Assembly (NCBI GenBank): GCA_012064415.1
Contig: SSNU01000060.1
Span: 286,719-350,718 of the forward strand
Origin: Gyrodactylus bullatarudis
Lineage: Eukaryota; Platyhelminthes; Monogenea; Gyrodactylidea; Gyrodactylidae
Length of the DNA stretch: 64,000 nucleotides
Direction of reading: 5' to 3'
Below the pieces are notes generated by a model. It saw only the letters and a program-made list of their open reading frames with translations, ran no database searches and was not told the DNA's origin. Within the stretch, counting starts at the first letter, position 1. The number at the start of each line of letters is the position of its first letter. A program made the translations under genes and the position numbers. Of this stretch, positions 1 through 10,236 are shown piece after piece.

Positions 1-174
1 TAAGACTTGAGTGTGTTCATACCAAAATTAACTAGGAGCTTGTACTTCTTGTTGAGACAAATAAAGAATGAATTTCGGAATTAATAATCTTTACTTCTTT
101 AAATAGTTAAGTATTGTATAATATTTTTTCCTCGCGGCCAAAAAAAAACAAGAAAAGGTTCTAGAATAAACCTC

Positions 175-400
175 TTTCTAAAGATTTTGAAGCAGTTAAA
201 AGTAGATATTCGAGATCAGCCTTACGCAAAGAATTCGAATTGGGCCGTGGAGGTAGAAAGGAATCTACTGTTTCCAAGAAAAAGTTTAACTTTTAAATTT
301 TGGATTATTCTCCTTCGGGATAATCAATAAATTCAAATTTTTTGATTTCCCATTACGACGAATTTCTGTGAATTTCTAACTAACGTAAATGAATGATTGG
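175..400 (+). repeat. Dispersed repeat, family B fragment
   Basis: This stretch contains the core GAAGCAGTTAAA ... TATTCGAGATCAGC ... AAGAATTCGAATT. The same core recurs near 17310-17380, 43920-43990 (minus), 32700-32740 (minus) and 55920-55975. The better copies are short elements with inverted ends and no coding capacity, so this is most likely a decayed non-autonomous DNA transposon. Nothing else is recognisable in bases 1-684. Confidence 0.6.
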
Positions 401-684
401 GCTCAATTTGATTAATCTGTATAATTTAGAAAATTGGAAGAAGATAAATTAAAACCAAATGTACATTTCTTGAAGTATCATCAAAATTGATATAAGTTAA
501 AAGTTCATTCAAAATAATAATTTACAAATCATGAAAGAAATTGTAAAAGTCAAAGAAAATAAGAATAAAATGCAAGCTGAAAAAACACCAAAACTCTTCA
601 ATAAATAGCAACAGTGGAGAGAAAAGTGAAAAAGCTCACATTGGCCAAGGTAGTTGAAGATTATAGGAATCTGTATAAATCTAT

Positions 685-1732
685 TTATTTTGCATAACAG
701 AGTTGGCATATTGTCACATAATGGTCATTACAAACATAACTATTACAATTATAACATAATAATAGTTTTTGTTTTCTTATCTTTATTTCTTGGACAGATA
801 CTGCATCTTGACCTAGCTGGACTTGAACAAGTGAATTTCCTTGGACGCTCCAAGAGTTCAAGTGATGTGTCTAAAGCTCTTTTTCTCACGCATGATGTAT
901 TCTTCATCAGTTCTTTGGATAGTGTTCTAAGAAATTCTCTTCTAGCTTTCTAGGATTTTTTATTTGGTCGTGCCATTTCAAGCTGAATAGGACAAACGCG
1001 TTGTAGCCAGCAATATCTATCATGTCCCAGAAAAGCGTAAGGGGTTAGCGTAAGGTGTTTCTTCTACACGGATAATTTCCGTCTAATTGATCTATTCCAC
1101 CTTTAGTGAAATTGTAGTATGAAATGACTTGGAGAATTTAAGGTGGGTTGGGACTGGCTATTTCTTTTTCTGACCATATCTAAGAATGCTTCTCTGTTTA
1201 GAATATTTGTTGATAGTCTTTCTCGATTTTCTTATACTGAAAACTTTCTTGATTTTCTCACAGTACTAACATGAGCAGTATTCTTGGACAGTAAGATTAA
1301 CTTGAGTATTTCTCTGATAGTTAGTAATTTATCTCTCGACGGGACAAAAGATCTCGTAGATTTATCATCAAATCGGATAAATTTTTTTATTTCCTTAAAT
1401 CTAGATTCTAGAATAGGTCATAGAGTCTATGAAATAGACCCTTTGACCCTATTGAGACGTATTCCATGCCCCACAATTATTCTAACTCCATGTTCTTCTG
1501 CTTAGATCCTCAAAAGTATAGACAGATTTGAGTTTATCATCCACATTTCAAAGGTAATAGATATTATATCTTCAATGGAATTTTCCTCTTCTTTACTCTT
1601 GGATTCTTCATTAGTGAAAATAATTAGGAAATCTTCTTCTGAGACATCACCGCTTGATCCCTCATAATCTGAATTTGATATCTCAGACTACACTGCTTTA
1701 AAGACTCGGGAGAATAGGTCTTGATCAGACAT
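685..1732 (-). pseudogene. piggyBac transposase relic
   Basis: This is a broken, internally deleted piggyBac-type transposase read on the minus strand. It starts with MSDQDLFSR at 1732 and an acidic N-terminus. Next comes a block containing FIRFDDKSTR and DKLLTIREI (about 1280-1400), typical of the catalytic core. Then ISYYNFTKGGIDQLD and DMIDIAGYNAFVLFSL (about 960-1130) match the core's C-terminal part. A frameshift leads into RREFLRTLSKELM. The protein ends with CSIC ... CYNC ... C-H ... C-QLC, the cysteine-rich zinc domain at the C-terminus of piggyBac transposases. Several stops and frameshifts are visible, and about 1.05 kb remains where intact genes need about 1.8 kb. It is certainly inactive. 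Family assignment is firm; exact ends are not, and no terminal repeats were found beside it. Confidence 0.85.
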
Positions 1733-2283
1733 GGTTTATCGATAAAATAAAATGATGTCAGCATTTGGAAAATAAAGCATTTTGGGTTAGATAAAATTTA
1801 AAAGAGTACAAGAGGCCGTATCTTGAGAGATGAATACGATAGAGAAACCAAGTTTATTCGTTCTTCAATGCATACCAAAAAAAGAAAAGGCCTATATATT
1901 TATTAGGCAATATAGACAAGCTCACTGTACCTCAAGTGAAATATAGAGCATGGGAAATGTGAAGAACTCGGGATCCTGGTTAATTTTCATTGGCTAATCT
2001 CCCTTAAATAGAAATTTTGCTGAACCCAAAGTGAAGTATCATCCAAATTTCCTATAAATCATAGTCCTCTGAATCATGCAAACAATAGCATTGTTCATTC
2101 CTTGGTAGTTTGGGAAAAAGTAAAAGATGAATTTTTTATATCATAGATAATCTTTAATAGAATTACCAATTTGGGAGAAATACAAAATCTGCTTGAATAA
2201 AACCGTAAGATTTATCATTGTAAAATCAATAAAAGCTTCTTTAAACAATCAAAGCCAAATCAGTGTTCATCTTCTTCTTTTTG
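1733..2283. other. Gene-free stretch
   Basis: No open reading frame or recognisable repeat was identified here. It separates the piggyBac relic from the 3' end of the TRIM-like gene. Confidence 0.5.
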
Positions 2284-2289
2284 TTTATT
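2284..2289 (-). terminator. Candidate poly(A) signal of TRIM-like gene
   Basis: AATAAA on the minus strand, about 190 bases past the stop codon at 2477. It is a plausible 3' processing signal for the TRIM-like gene, but the motif is common in DNA this AT-rich. Confidence 0.4.
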
Positions 2290-2476
2290 GATTAATTCTG
2301 AAGAGAAAGGCGCTAAAACATTTAATAGTTATCATTTTGAGTAAAAATAATAATAATCACAGAAAAGTTCAACTTGGGTTGTGTTCTCTGCACATGATTT
2401 TCCACAAATCTCTACACTTGATTGATCGAGAAAGTTAAGGAAAGGTCTTTTATACAAAAGTTGAATAATCCTACAA

Positions 2477-4387
2477 TTACTTTTGTACAATGATTTGTTT
2501 ACCACTGCGAAAGAACGAAACAGGTGCATTTATGTCAGAACTCTGATATTGAGTTCCATTATCAATTTTTAGTTTAATCTCCAAGCCTGGAACATCTGTC
2601 TGAAGGTTTTGATCACATTGGTTGTCCTCAAAGTAATTACATTGTAAGGAAAAGTTTTTTCTACTCTCAAGTCGACGACGTTCCGCCTCCTTGGCTTCTT
2701 CGTCATGTTCGTCCGGTGTTTGGACTTTACCAAGATCGATTGTCTCCTTGTGGCTCTTGTAGAATTTGCCAACCTTTTCAATCCAGTACTCAACTGAGGG
2801 AGGTTCCTCATAGTCCAATTTGAAGGAGACCTTCTTTTTCTTCAATACGCCCTTTCCCAAGATCTCCTGCTGATTTGGTGGAAGTGAATCTGTACGGGAT
2901 TTCGGTGGTGTCAGAATTTTCTGATAAAATTTTATCCATTCCTCTTCCTTGGGTTCTGAATGACTCTCAGTCTCTTCGACTGAATCTCGAATTTTCTCCA
3001 AAAGTGGCAAGGCTTCATCAAGTGCCTCTATTGGATTCATCAAATCGAGACGCTGAGAAAAGTTTTCATCCCTTGTAAGTTCATACCACTTCTCAATGGT
3101 CTCATTAATATGATTATATTTCGAAGACAAATCTTCAGTTTTCAGCAGAAGACGATCATCTATTTCCTTTTTAAGTGTCATTTGTCTCTGACGAATTCTC
3201 TGGACGAGCTCCTCGGCTGCTTCATCAATTGACTTTGTCACAGACTTTAAATGAGAATCACAAATTCGAATACCATCAAGAATTCTTTCAAGTTTCTCAA
3301 CATTCATCTGAACATTTGAAGAATTCTCGTCAATTTCATCCTGGTACGAATCAACAGCCTGCTTCAGTGATAGAATTTCATGGTCGTTATGATTATAGTC
3401 TGTAGAGATGTTATCGGCAGAATCAAAAGTGCACACCAGGCAAATGCAAACCTCGCAGGTTTTACAGTAGAAGCGACGTAACTCCCTAGGGTGTCGTTGG
3501 CATTTCATGTCATCCAACTGTTCGACACGAATCAAAATATGCTCCGAAGTTACTGGCATATTAGAATGGGTCACTTGGCATATGGCACATAATCGTTTAG
3601 CACAGTCAAGACAAGCGGCCTCGGCTCTTCTCGGCTCATCCTTCCCCTGGCTGGAGGAATCTGTTTCATTTTCATGGTTTATTTTCGGATCTAGACTACA
3701 ATTCCTCGGACCATTACTAAGAATTCTTGATTTTTTCTTCGCTCTATCTCGTTTCTTTTTCCGATAACTCATCCGATACGAATCAACCGAGAGTCGATTA
3801 GAATCCTGGCCATTTTCATTGTCAGAAGAGTCAATATCAGAAGAACTGGCTCCCTCACCGCCAGACCTATCTGATTTTGAAGTGTTAATATCAAGGATAT
3901 TATTGCTAAATGGCGATATCCCTGGGAGAACTTCATTGCCTATCGAACAAACATCACAGGTTGGGTATTTGGGGATTTTGCCAACAATAGAGGCTAATTT
4001 GCCGGCCAACAAGTCATCTGGAAAACTGACACAACCTGCCCTTGGGACCAAAGTTCTCTTGGAGCACACAACACACTTTATTGATATTTCACGTGTTCTT
4101 GAACTTGTGGTGCTACTGGAATAATTGTCTGACGAGTATTTCCTGGAATATTTACTTCTAGTATACGATGACTGATATGAATATTTGTTGTAATCCTCTT
4201 CTACAATATCTTCCTTCATTTTACGTACAATTTCATCTAAGCAGCCAAGACAAAAGGAGTGCATGCATTCCAGGACCTTGGGCTGTTGTAAGATTTCCTT
4301 GCAAAGTTTACAGGTGAGAAAGTTGGACTCTAAACTCTCACGAATCTCCATCTTTGGATACCTTGAGACAAGTTGTAGAGTTCCCAA
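2477..4387 (-). CDS. TRIM-like RING / B-box protein, probable E3 ubiquitin ligase
   Basis: This is an intronless gene for 636 residues. Zinc ligands are visible in order. A RING finger uses C26, C29, C41, H43, C46, C49 and then C105 and C108. A first B-box appears split between C144/C147 and C259/C262 with C267, C270 and histidines near 274-283. A second B-box uses C296, H299, C308, C311, C316, C319, H333 and H336. A coiled coil follows (about 340-450), then a charged tail with no NHL, SPRY or FN3 domain that I recognise. The order RING, B-box 1, B-box 2, coiled coil is the tripartite motif of TRIM ubiquitin ligases. Both the RING and B-box 1 carry long Ser/Asp/Arg-rich insertions (about 55 and 110 residues), which is unusual. 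A second methionine at residue 13, just before EIRES, is an alternative start. The subfamily cannot be named. Confidence 0.85.
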   Translation of the reverse strand: MGTLQLVSRYPKMEIRESLESNFLTCKLCKEILQQPKVLECMHSFCLGCLDEIVRKMKEDIVEEDYNKYSYQSSYTRSKYSRKYSSDNYSSSTTSSRTREISIKCVVCSKRTLVPRAGCVSFPDDLLAGKLASIVGKIPKYPTCDVCSIGNEVLPGISPFSNNILDINTSKSDRSGGEGASSSDIDSSDNENGQDSNRLSVDSYRMSYRKKKRDRAKKKSRILSNGPRNCSLDPKINHENETDSSSQGKDEPRRAEAACLDCAKRLCAICQVTHSNMPVTSEHILIRVEQLDDMKCQRHPRELRRFYCKTCEVCICLVCTFDSADNISTDYNHNDHEILSLKQAVDSYQDEIDENSSNVQMNVEKLERILDGIRICDSHLKSVTKSIDEAAEELVQRIRQRQMTLKKEIDDRLLLKTEDLSSKYNHINETIEKWYELTRDENFSQRLDLMNPIEALDEALPLLEKIRDSVEETESHSEPKEEEWIKFYQKILTPPKSRTDSLPPNQQEILGKGVLKKKKVSFKLDYEEPPSVEYWIEKVGKFYKSHKETIDLGKVQTPDEHDEEAKEAERRRLESRKNFSLQCNYFEDNQCDQNLQTDVPGLEIKLKIDNGTQYQSSDINAPVSFFRSGKQIIVQK

Positions 4388-5453
4388 TTGGTCACTATCC
4401 AGCAGGATAGTAGTTACTAAAATAAACCCTATTTTTCATCACTTGGAAAGAAGAGTATCCAATGTAAAGTCAATGGTAAGGGATATAAAGCTTTGTGATT
4501 GGTCAATTTCCCTTACGAATAAACCAATCAGAATATTCTTATCACACACAGAGAATAAAGATAAAGAAATTTTTGTCTATGAATCTTCCCATTTATTTCA
4601 ATGTATGGGATAAGAATTAATTTTTTATCAATTTTTCAAATATAACATCCTTTAAGTGCACAGCATATTCGATATGGAGATTTTGGTTTAAAGATTTGAA
4701 ATTATTTTTATTTTTTATTGGAATTCTGCAAATATATATGAACATTAGAATAGGACATTAACTGGAATCTTTGAACAAAATTTCATTCAAGCATCATTAT
4801 TAAGATAAACTAAGGCCATTCTGAGTCAAGGCTTTGCATGGAGCCAATAGAGACAAATTAATTAGAGATCATAAAACCTGTTCACTCATTGCAAATAACC
4901 CAAAGTAATTGGAAAGTTATTATTTTCAGATCGGAAATTTTATCTGACTTGCACGTGTCATTTAGATTTCTAAACTTACTTGGTTGGAACGTAAAAATTC
5001 AATAAGAAAACATCAGGGCTGAGCTATGATAATGGAAATAAATGAAAAATTCTGCTATCATTAGGTAACCTTTGTATGGAAGAAATTACTTTAGTTTAAT
5101 CATTCAGAACTATGATTCTTAAATTAAAGGCTATTAAATATCTTGTATCATAAGGGTCTGTTTTACAATTCAAAATATTTATCTAAACTTAAAATTTTAA
5201 AGTTGGTTGATATGAAGTTGGGAAGTTTTTTACAATATTTTTCAAATAAAATTTCAATTTAAAATTAAATCTTCCAGGATCAGAATCAGACAAAGAAACA
5301 GTTAATTGCCATCAAACAGATCCACGATTATTGAGGGATTTTGAATTATCGAAATATCATTGATTTTCAAGTACAGTTATAATGGTCAAGAAATCGGAAT
5401 TCATTGATAATCAGGTGAACAGATTAAAGATTTTAAATATAAACTCTTAAAGA
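4388..5453. other. Upstream region of TRIM-like gene with repeat fragment
   Basis: The first 200 bases upstream of the TRIM-like gene hold a CCAATCAG motif near 4523, a possible promoter element. From about 5205 to 5440 there is a decayed family A repeat (GATATGAAGTTGGGAA, then TTTTGAATTATCGAAAT). Nothing else was recognised. Confidence 0.45.
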
Positions 5454-5462
5454 TTTAAACAA

Positions 5463-6307
5463 GGGTTAATTACAAAAAGTCCTACTTTACAATTGGTCTA
5501 AGTCATTTTTACAAAAAGTCTAAGATCTGTTCGGCGTATTATCAAATGGTCTAAGTCTGTTTACAGAAAGTATAAGTGAAATATGCGGGTATTATCATTT
5601 GGCCTAACAAATTTACACGTTCTATAACTTTGCATAAAATATTTATCAATTGGCATAGGTTTTTTGACGCCAAGTCTAAGATTTCAATATGAAAAAGTGT
5701 AAATCAAATTTACTCCGGCTTCTGATAGCATCCTTTCTTTTTTCAAATTCTCTATTGAATGGTCTTCAAGCCATAATTTTGTGTGCAATATGTAAAAATT
5801 TGTTAAAAATGAAGTAATTTCACGTAAAATCTAAATTTAGAGATAGAATCTTGTGCAGGTTAATTTTAGGAAAAATTACCTTTCTGAGACGAAAAATCTC
5901 TTCAGATAATTTCGTCAGAAAACCACTTCTAAATATTTATTCTGTCAAGATGCTACTTGTAGGTATGATGGTTATAAGAATAAATTAAAAGGTACAAATG
6001 CATTTTGAAATAGGGAAGGATGCTATCAGTAGCCAAAATAAATCTTATTTACTATTTTTACCTTAAAACTTTCATCTTCTAAACTCAGACTTGGCGTCAA
6101 AAAACTTATGCCAATTGATAAATATTTTATGCAAAGTTATAGAACGTGTAAATTTGTTAGGCCAAATGATAATACCCGCATATTTCACTTATACTTTCTG
6201 TAAACAGACTTTGATAATACGCCGAACAGATCTTAGACTTTTTGTAAAATTGACTTAGACAAATTGTAAAGTAGGACTTTTACCCTTAGACTTTTTGTAA
6301 TTAACCC
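5463..6307. mobile_element. Mutator-like non-autonomous element with long terminal inverted repeats
   Basis: This is a complete 845-bp element. It begins GGGTTAATTACAAAAAGTC and ends with the reverse complement. The terminal inverted repeats run about 225 bp (roughly 5463-5690 and 6083-6307), with small indels between arms. The arms contain repeated AAAAAGTCTAAG / GGTCTAAGTC motifs. A perfect 9-bp direct repeat, TTTAAACAA, flanks it at 5454-5462 and 6308-6316. Long inverted repeats plus a 9-bp target duplication are the hallmark of Mutator-like elements. The interior has no coding potential, so it would need a transposase supplied elsewhere. The superfamily is inferred from structure alone. 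Confidence 0.8.
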
Positions 6308-6316
6308 TTTAAACAA

Positions 6317-9300
6317 TTATTTATCTCTATTAACAAAGATTGTATTATGACACATTTAAGGTCCGAACTTGATAATATTCAAAGCATCTCTTTATAAATG
6401 CGTAAAAAATCCTGACAATCTTCGAGATATGTTCCCAGATCATTCCTCAACTAATTCATACTACGTAAGTCTGATGTTAGAGATCGGATCTTCAACGTTG
6501 TTAGGCAACGTTTCTAACCACAAATCTCCATCAAGTTAGATTGATATAATGTATAGTAACGGAACACTGTAATTTCTACATTTTAATTAAATAATTGGTT
6601 TCGATTTGATCCGTTTCTTTTCCTGGACAGTTTGGCGTAGCGTTCAGATGGAGATTTTGCTGAAGAAAGATTTAAGAATGTTTATATATTAAATAAATAA
6701 TTGGATTTCTTCGCCAGTTAAACTCATTAGAAACATTTCTTGTTTATTTTTTTTAACAAGGAATTTTCAAGAAAAACCCGATCAAGAATGTAAGTTATTT
6801 AGATCTGGAAAGCTAAAATAAACACACAAATATTATTCTTTTAAGCCTTTAAAAACTGCTAAAACTTAAAATGATCAGTGATTAAAAATTTATTAATCAC
6901 AGAATACACTCGCAATTCCTCACTAATTTGTTACGAAATGATGATTTAATCTTTTGAAAATAAAATTCGCAATTCATAATCTCTTATTATGTTATAAAAA
7001 TGTGATTTATATTTTGTGAAATCATAAAAAGTTCAATACATTTTTCAATTGTTTATAAAGTGCTTAGAAAACTGTAATAAAATCTTGACATCATAAAATC
7101 TGTAATTTTAGTAATATTAGAACAGAGTATAAGTCTCTCATGGCACTGAAGAAGGTACTTGACAATCTTAGAACCGCCTTTTCGGGGGGAGACATTGGAA
7201 AAAGGTTGGTTATATTCTAGTTGAATCTTGAATTTGAATTTTATTTTTCAGTTTATTGCCAGCAATAGGCGTACATGTTCTTTCTATTACTGGACTGACT
7301 TCTAACTCCTTGTTCTGGCAATAAGTATTTAAATAGAATTCTTTTGAAGTAGCATTTTTTTTGGATTTAGATTGCGTGACGTGGAAAACAAGCATTTAAT
7401 GTAAAATAATTAGTTTCTTTAAAAAGAATAACTTGACTGTGGCCTTATTTATACTCCTTATTTTTTAAGAAATACTACACCTTTCTTTTCCCTTTCTTTT
7501 TCTACAGACAATACAATACAAGTCAGAAGAAAACATAGTCAGGTAGCAAGCGAACAAAGTTGTAGTCATCTATGATTTCTCAAAATATCCAAGACGAAAT
7601 CTGACACAGAAGTGTGATTTTAAATCGAAAGAAAAGACATTTTTGATCCAAAAAGATCCTAAAATTTGATCCATTTTATTTTAGCTTCAGACACAAATTT
7701 AAACTCAAATTTCATGATTTTTTCCAATAAATTTGACTTTTTGCGCAAATTTTCTCTACTTCTACCGCACATTCATGCACCAATTGACGCAGAATTAAAT
7801 TTACTCTTCAATAATACCCAGTTGTTTGTCAATTAGGTAATATCACTAATTTATTTTGACCATTTAGTAACCTCAGTTTTGAAAAACATTAAAATTTTCA
7901 TTTTTACGAATATCTCCAATACTGAATGCATGAGTTGATCTTGGTAACACAAAAGAAGAGATTCAGAATCTGCATTATATATCTGATCACTTCACTTTAT
8001 TTTAGAATATAAGAATAAGATTGACAACCTTTGTTACAGTCGGTTGCGAAACTCATTGGCCACTCCAGTCCGAAGAAGCTGGGGCGTAATATACCCCAAT
8101 ATATCAAAATTTTGCTTGTTTAACTTGTGTTTTCGAGGGTAAAATTTAGTTTAACAGATAAACTGAAATCTGTGTAAATTGCCAGAAATTTGATGATTTA
8201 TTTCATGCAAGCTTGTTTCGAAAAAATTCCTAGTTAATTGGAATTTGTGCTTTGAAAAAGTAAATTTTTGTCAATTTACTTTCTGGAAAAAATAACCAAA
8301 GAACTCATTTCGGATTAATTCAAGTTACAGGAGGGGAGGGGAGTATAGATTTACACCTGCATTCATTCTACTATGAGGTAGGTCTATTAAGGTCCTGGTA
8401 TAAATTTTTGACTAAGAATTTCAAAAAGTTGAGATTTTTAGATCCACAGATAGGGTATTGAATTCTGATCATTTTTCCAATTGAATTGAATTATTATTCG
8501 GTTAATAAATTATGGCCAGTTCAATTTTCCCAAGCAAAAGATTTGCCGAATTTTCAATAGATTTTCTCTTTTGTGAAGAAAGAAAACCAGACAGCAATAA
8601 TAAAAAAACTTTCTGTGAATATTTTGCAAAGTGAATTTGTATTGATTGAAAATAATTCAAAATTCATAAAATCTTGTAAAACAAATTAAAAAACATGTGA
8701 AAACTTTTATATTTTCTTAAAAAAACTTCAAAGTTAAGCCTTCCAGATGATTTGCAGTCGAATTTTTCGGTTTCAGTAATGCATCATTACTAGAGCAAGA
8801 AAATTCCATTTTTGCCATTAACAGAGCATACTAGGAAACCTCTTATTTTTCTTGTATCGGAATGTCATTTTTTGAATTTCAAGCCAAAGTTAGTTTTTGA
8901 TACAAAATCAACGATAAGTATTGCAATCAATCTCAAAACTCGAAATTCCTTCAACCAAATTTCACATCCACACGTTTTACTAACATGTATAAAACTGAAT
9001 CAGTTTAACTGATCAGAATTTCCAAATTATAGGACTTATTTTTGGAAATCTTGGCACAACTTACTTCTTCTGAAAAACCCTCCAAAGAATATTACCATTG
9101 TTAGCATAAATACTTTTGTTACTATTCAGCTCATGTATGATTCTACTTTTTAAATTCACGCACAAGAAATTTTGGAATTTTCGCAGTGAACAGTATGGTT
9201 GCTATGTCAGAAAACTGTGGCCGTATGATTTCCTGATTATAGTGACAATAAAAAGAGTCTCATGCGTGAAGAACTAGCATTTGCCTAATCCAAAATAATT

Positions 9301-9501
9301 TCCATATGAAGGAAAGAGGTGAAGGAATAATAACATTGTATTATGATAGTCAATCTTTAGGAAAACGTTATTTTTAGTTTCTCTCTAATAGGAATTGTCA
9401 ATAATGCAACAGGTTGTTGCAAAGAAATCTTATTTCCACTCAACTTGAAAGAAGATATTCATCTAGAAGTTTCTTTACTTACATTTTGTTGTAGCTAAAT
9501 A
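6317..9501. other. Intergenic region with degenerate repeats
   Basis: No gene is supported. Segments near 7500-7570 and 8035-8110 (CGAAACTCATTGGCCACTCCAG) recur in inverted order near 60240-60480, and the second also at 43025-43090. They therefore belong to one old interspersed family (family C). The phrase CACTGAAGAAGGT near 7143 also occurs at 26020 in a foldback element. The short open frames at 7210-7395 and 8812-9012 look like chance. Confidence 0.4.
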
Positions 9502-9507
9502 TTTATT
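9502..9507 (-). terminator. Candidate poly(A) signal of NCKAP1
   Basis: AATAAA on the minus strand, about 260 bases past the NCKAP1 stop codon. A second candidate lies at 9662-9667. Either could end the transcript. Confidence 0.35.
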
Positions 9508-9765
9508 CCTTTCCCATTTCTTAAGTTACAGATTAATGAGACTTTTGAATATTACACAATGCGACATATAGGAAAAAGTTATCTCAAATAGCTGTACGTC
9601 AAATATATCTAATAATGGCTGAACTAATCTATCCAGTAATACAACGATTAATTCAAGATAATTTATTGAAGAAATTAAAAATAATTTTATTAAGAAATTA
9701 ATTTTGTTGTCGATAAATTCAAACAGCTTCTGCTTAGAGAGGAGTTTCAACAGCCTATCAAAAAG

Positions 9766-10236
9766 TTAAGCATAGGTTTTGCCCTGTTGCTGACTCAAAT
9801 TATGCTGTTGAAGGGTTTGCTGATTACCTTGTTGTTGGTTCATTGTCTGGTTATTCATGGATGTGTAGTTGACAATTGACGAGGTGAACGGAGACGGTTT
9901 ACTTATCTTGACGAGATTATGATAGGCACAGTGTACCAGACTGTAGGGAAAAAAGATTTCCTGCAAGTTGGCCGTGAGCAGAGGGTTTTGCTTCAAGGTC
10001 ATGTCGAATATGATTGATAGGGTATCTTGGTATTTTATCGAACGATTTGTTGATGCTTGCTCGGCAACATTTGAAGAATCGTTTTGCTGACCATTGGAAT
10101 TGTGATTTAGTTCCAATAAGAGAGAGCTTGCCGTCTGTTCCAGACAATTGCGTAACATGTTTGAGGAACAGAGGGCTAAGAATTCCATGCTGGCTCGTTC
10201 ACTATCGCCTGGCTTCAGCATTGAAATCATGGAAAT
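9766..10236 (-). CDS. NCKAP1: NCKAP1 exon 7 (C-terminus)
   Basis: It codes ISMISMLKPGDSERASMEFL ... NPLLTANLQEIFFPYSLVHCAY, matching the end of vertebrate NCKAP1. About 45 extra residues follow, ending in a tail rich in Gln and Asn (NNQTMNQQQGNQQTL, QQHNLSQQQG). Confidence 0.95.
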   Translation of the reverse strand: MSMISMLKPGDSERASMEFLALCSSNMLRNCLEQTASSLLLELNHNSNGQQNDSSNVAEQASTNRSIKYQDTLSIIFDMTLKQNPLLTANLQEIFFPYSLVHCAYHNLVKISKPSPFTSSIVNYTSMNNQTMNQQQGNQQTLQQHNLSQQQGKTYA

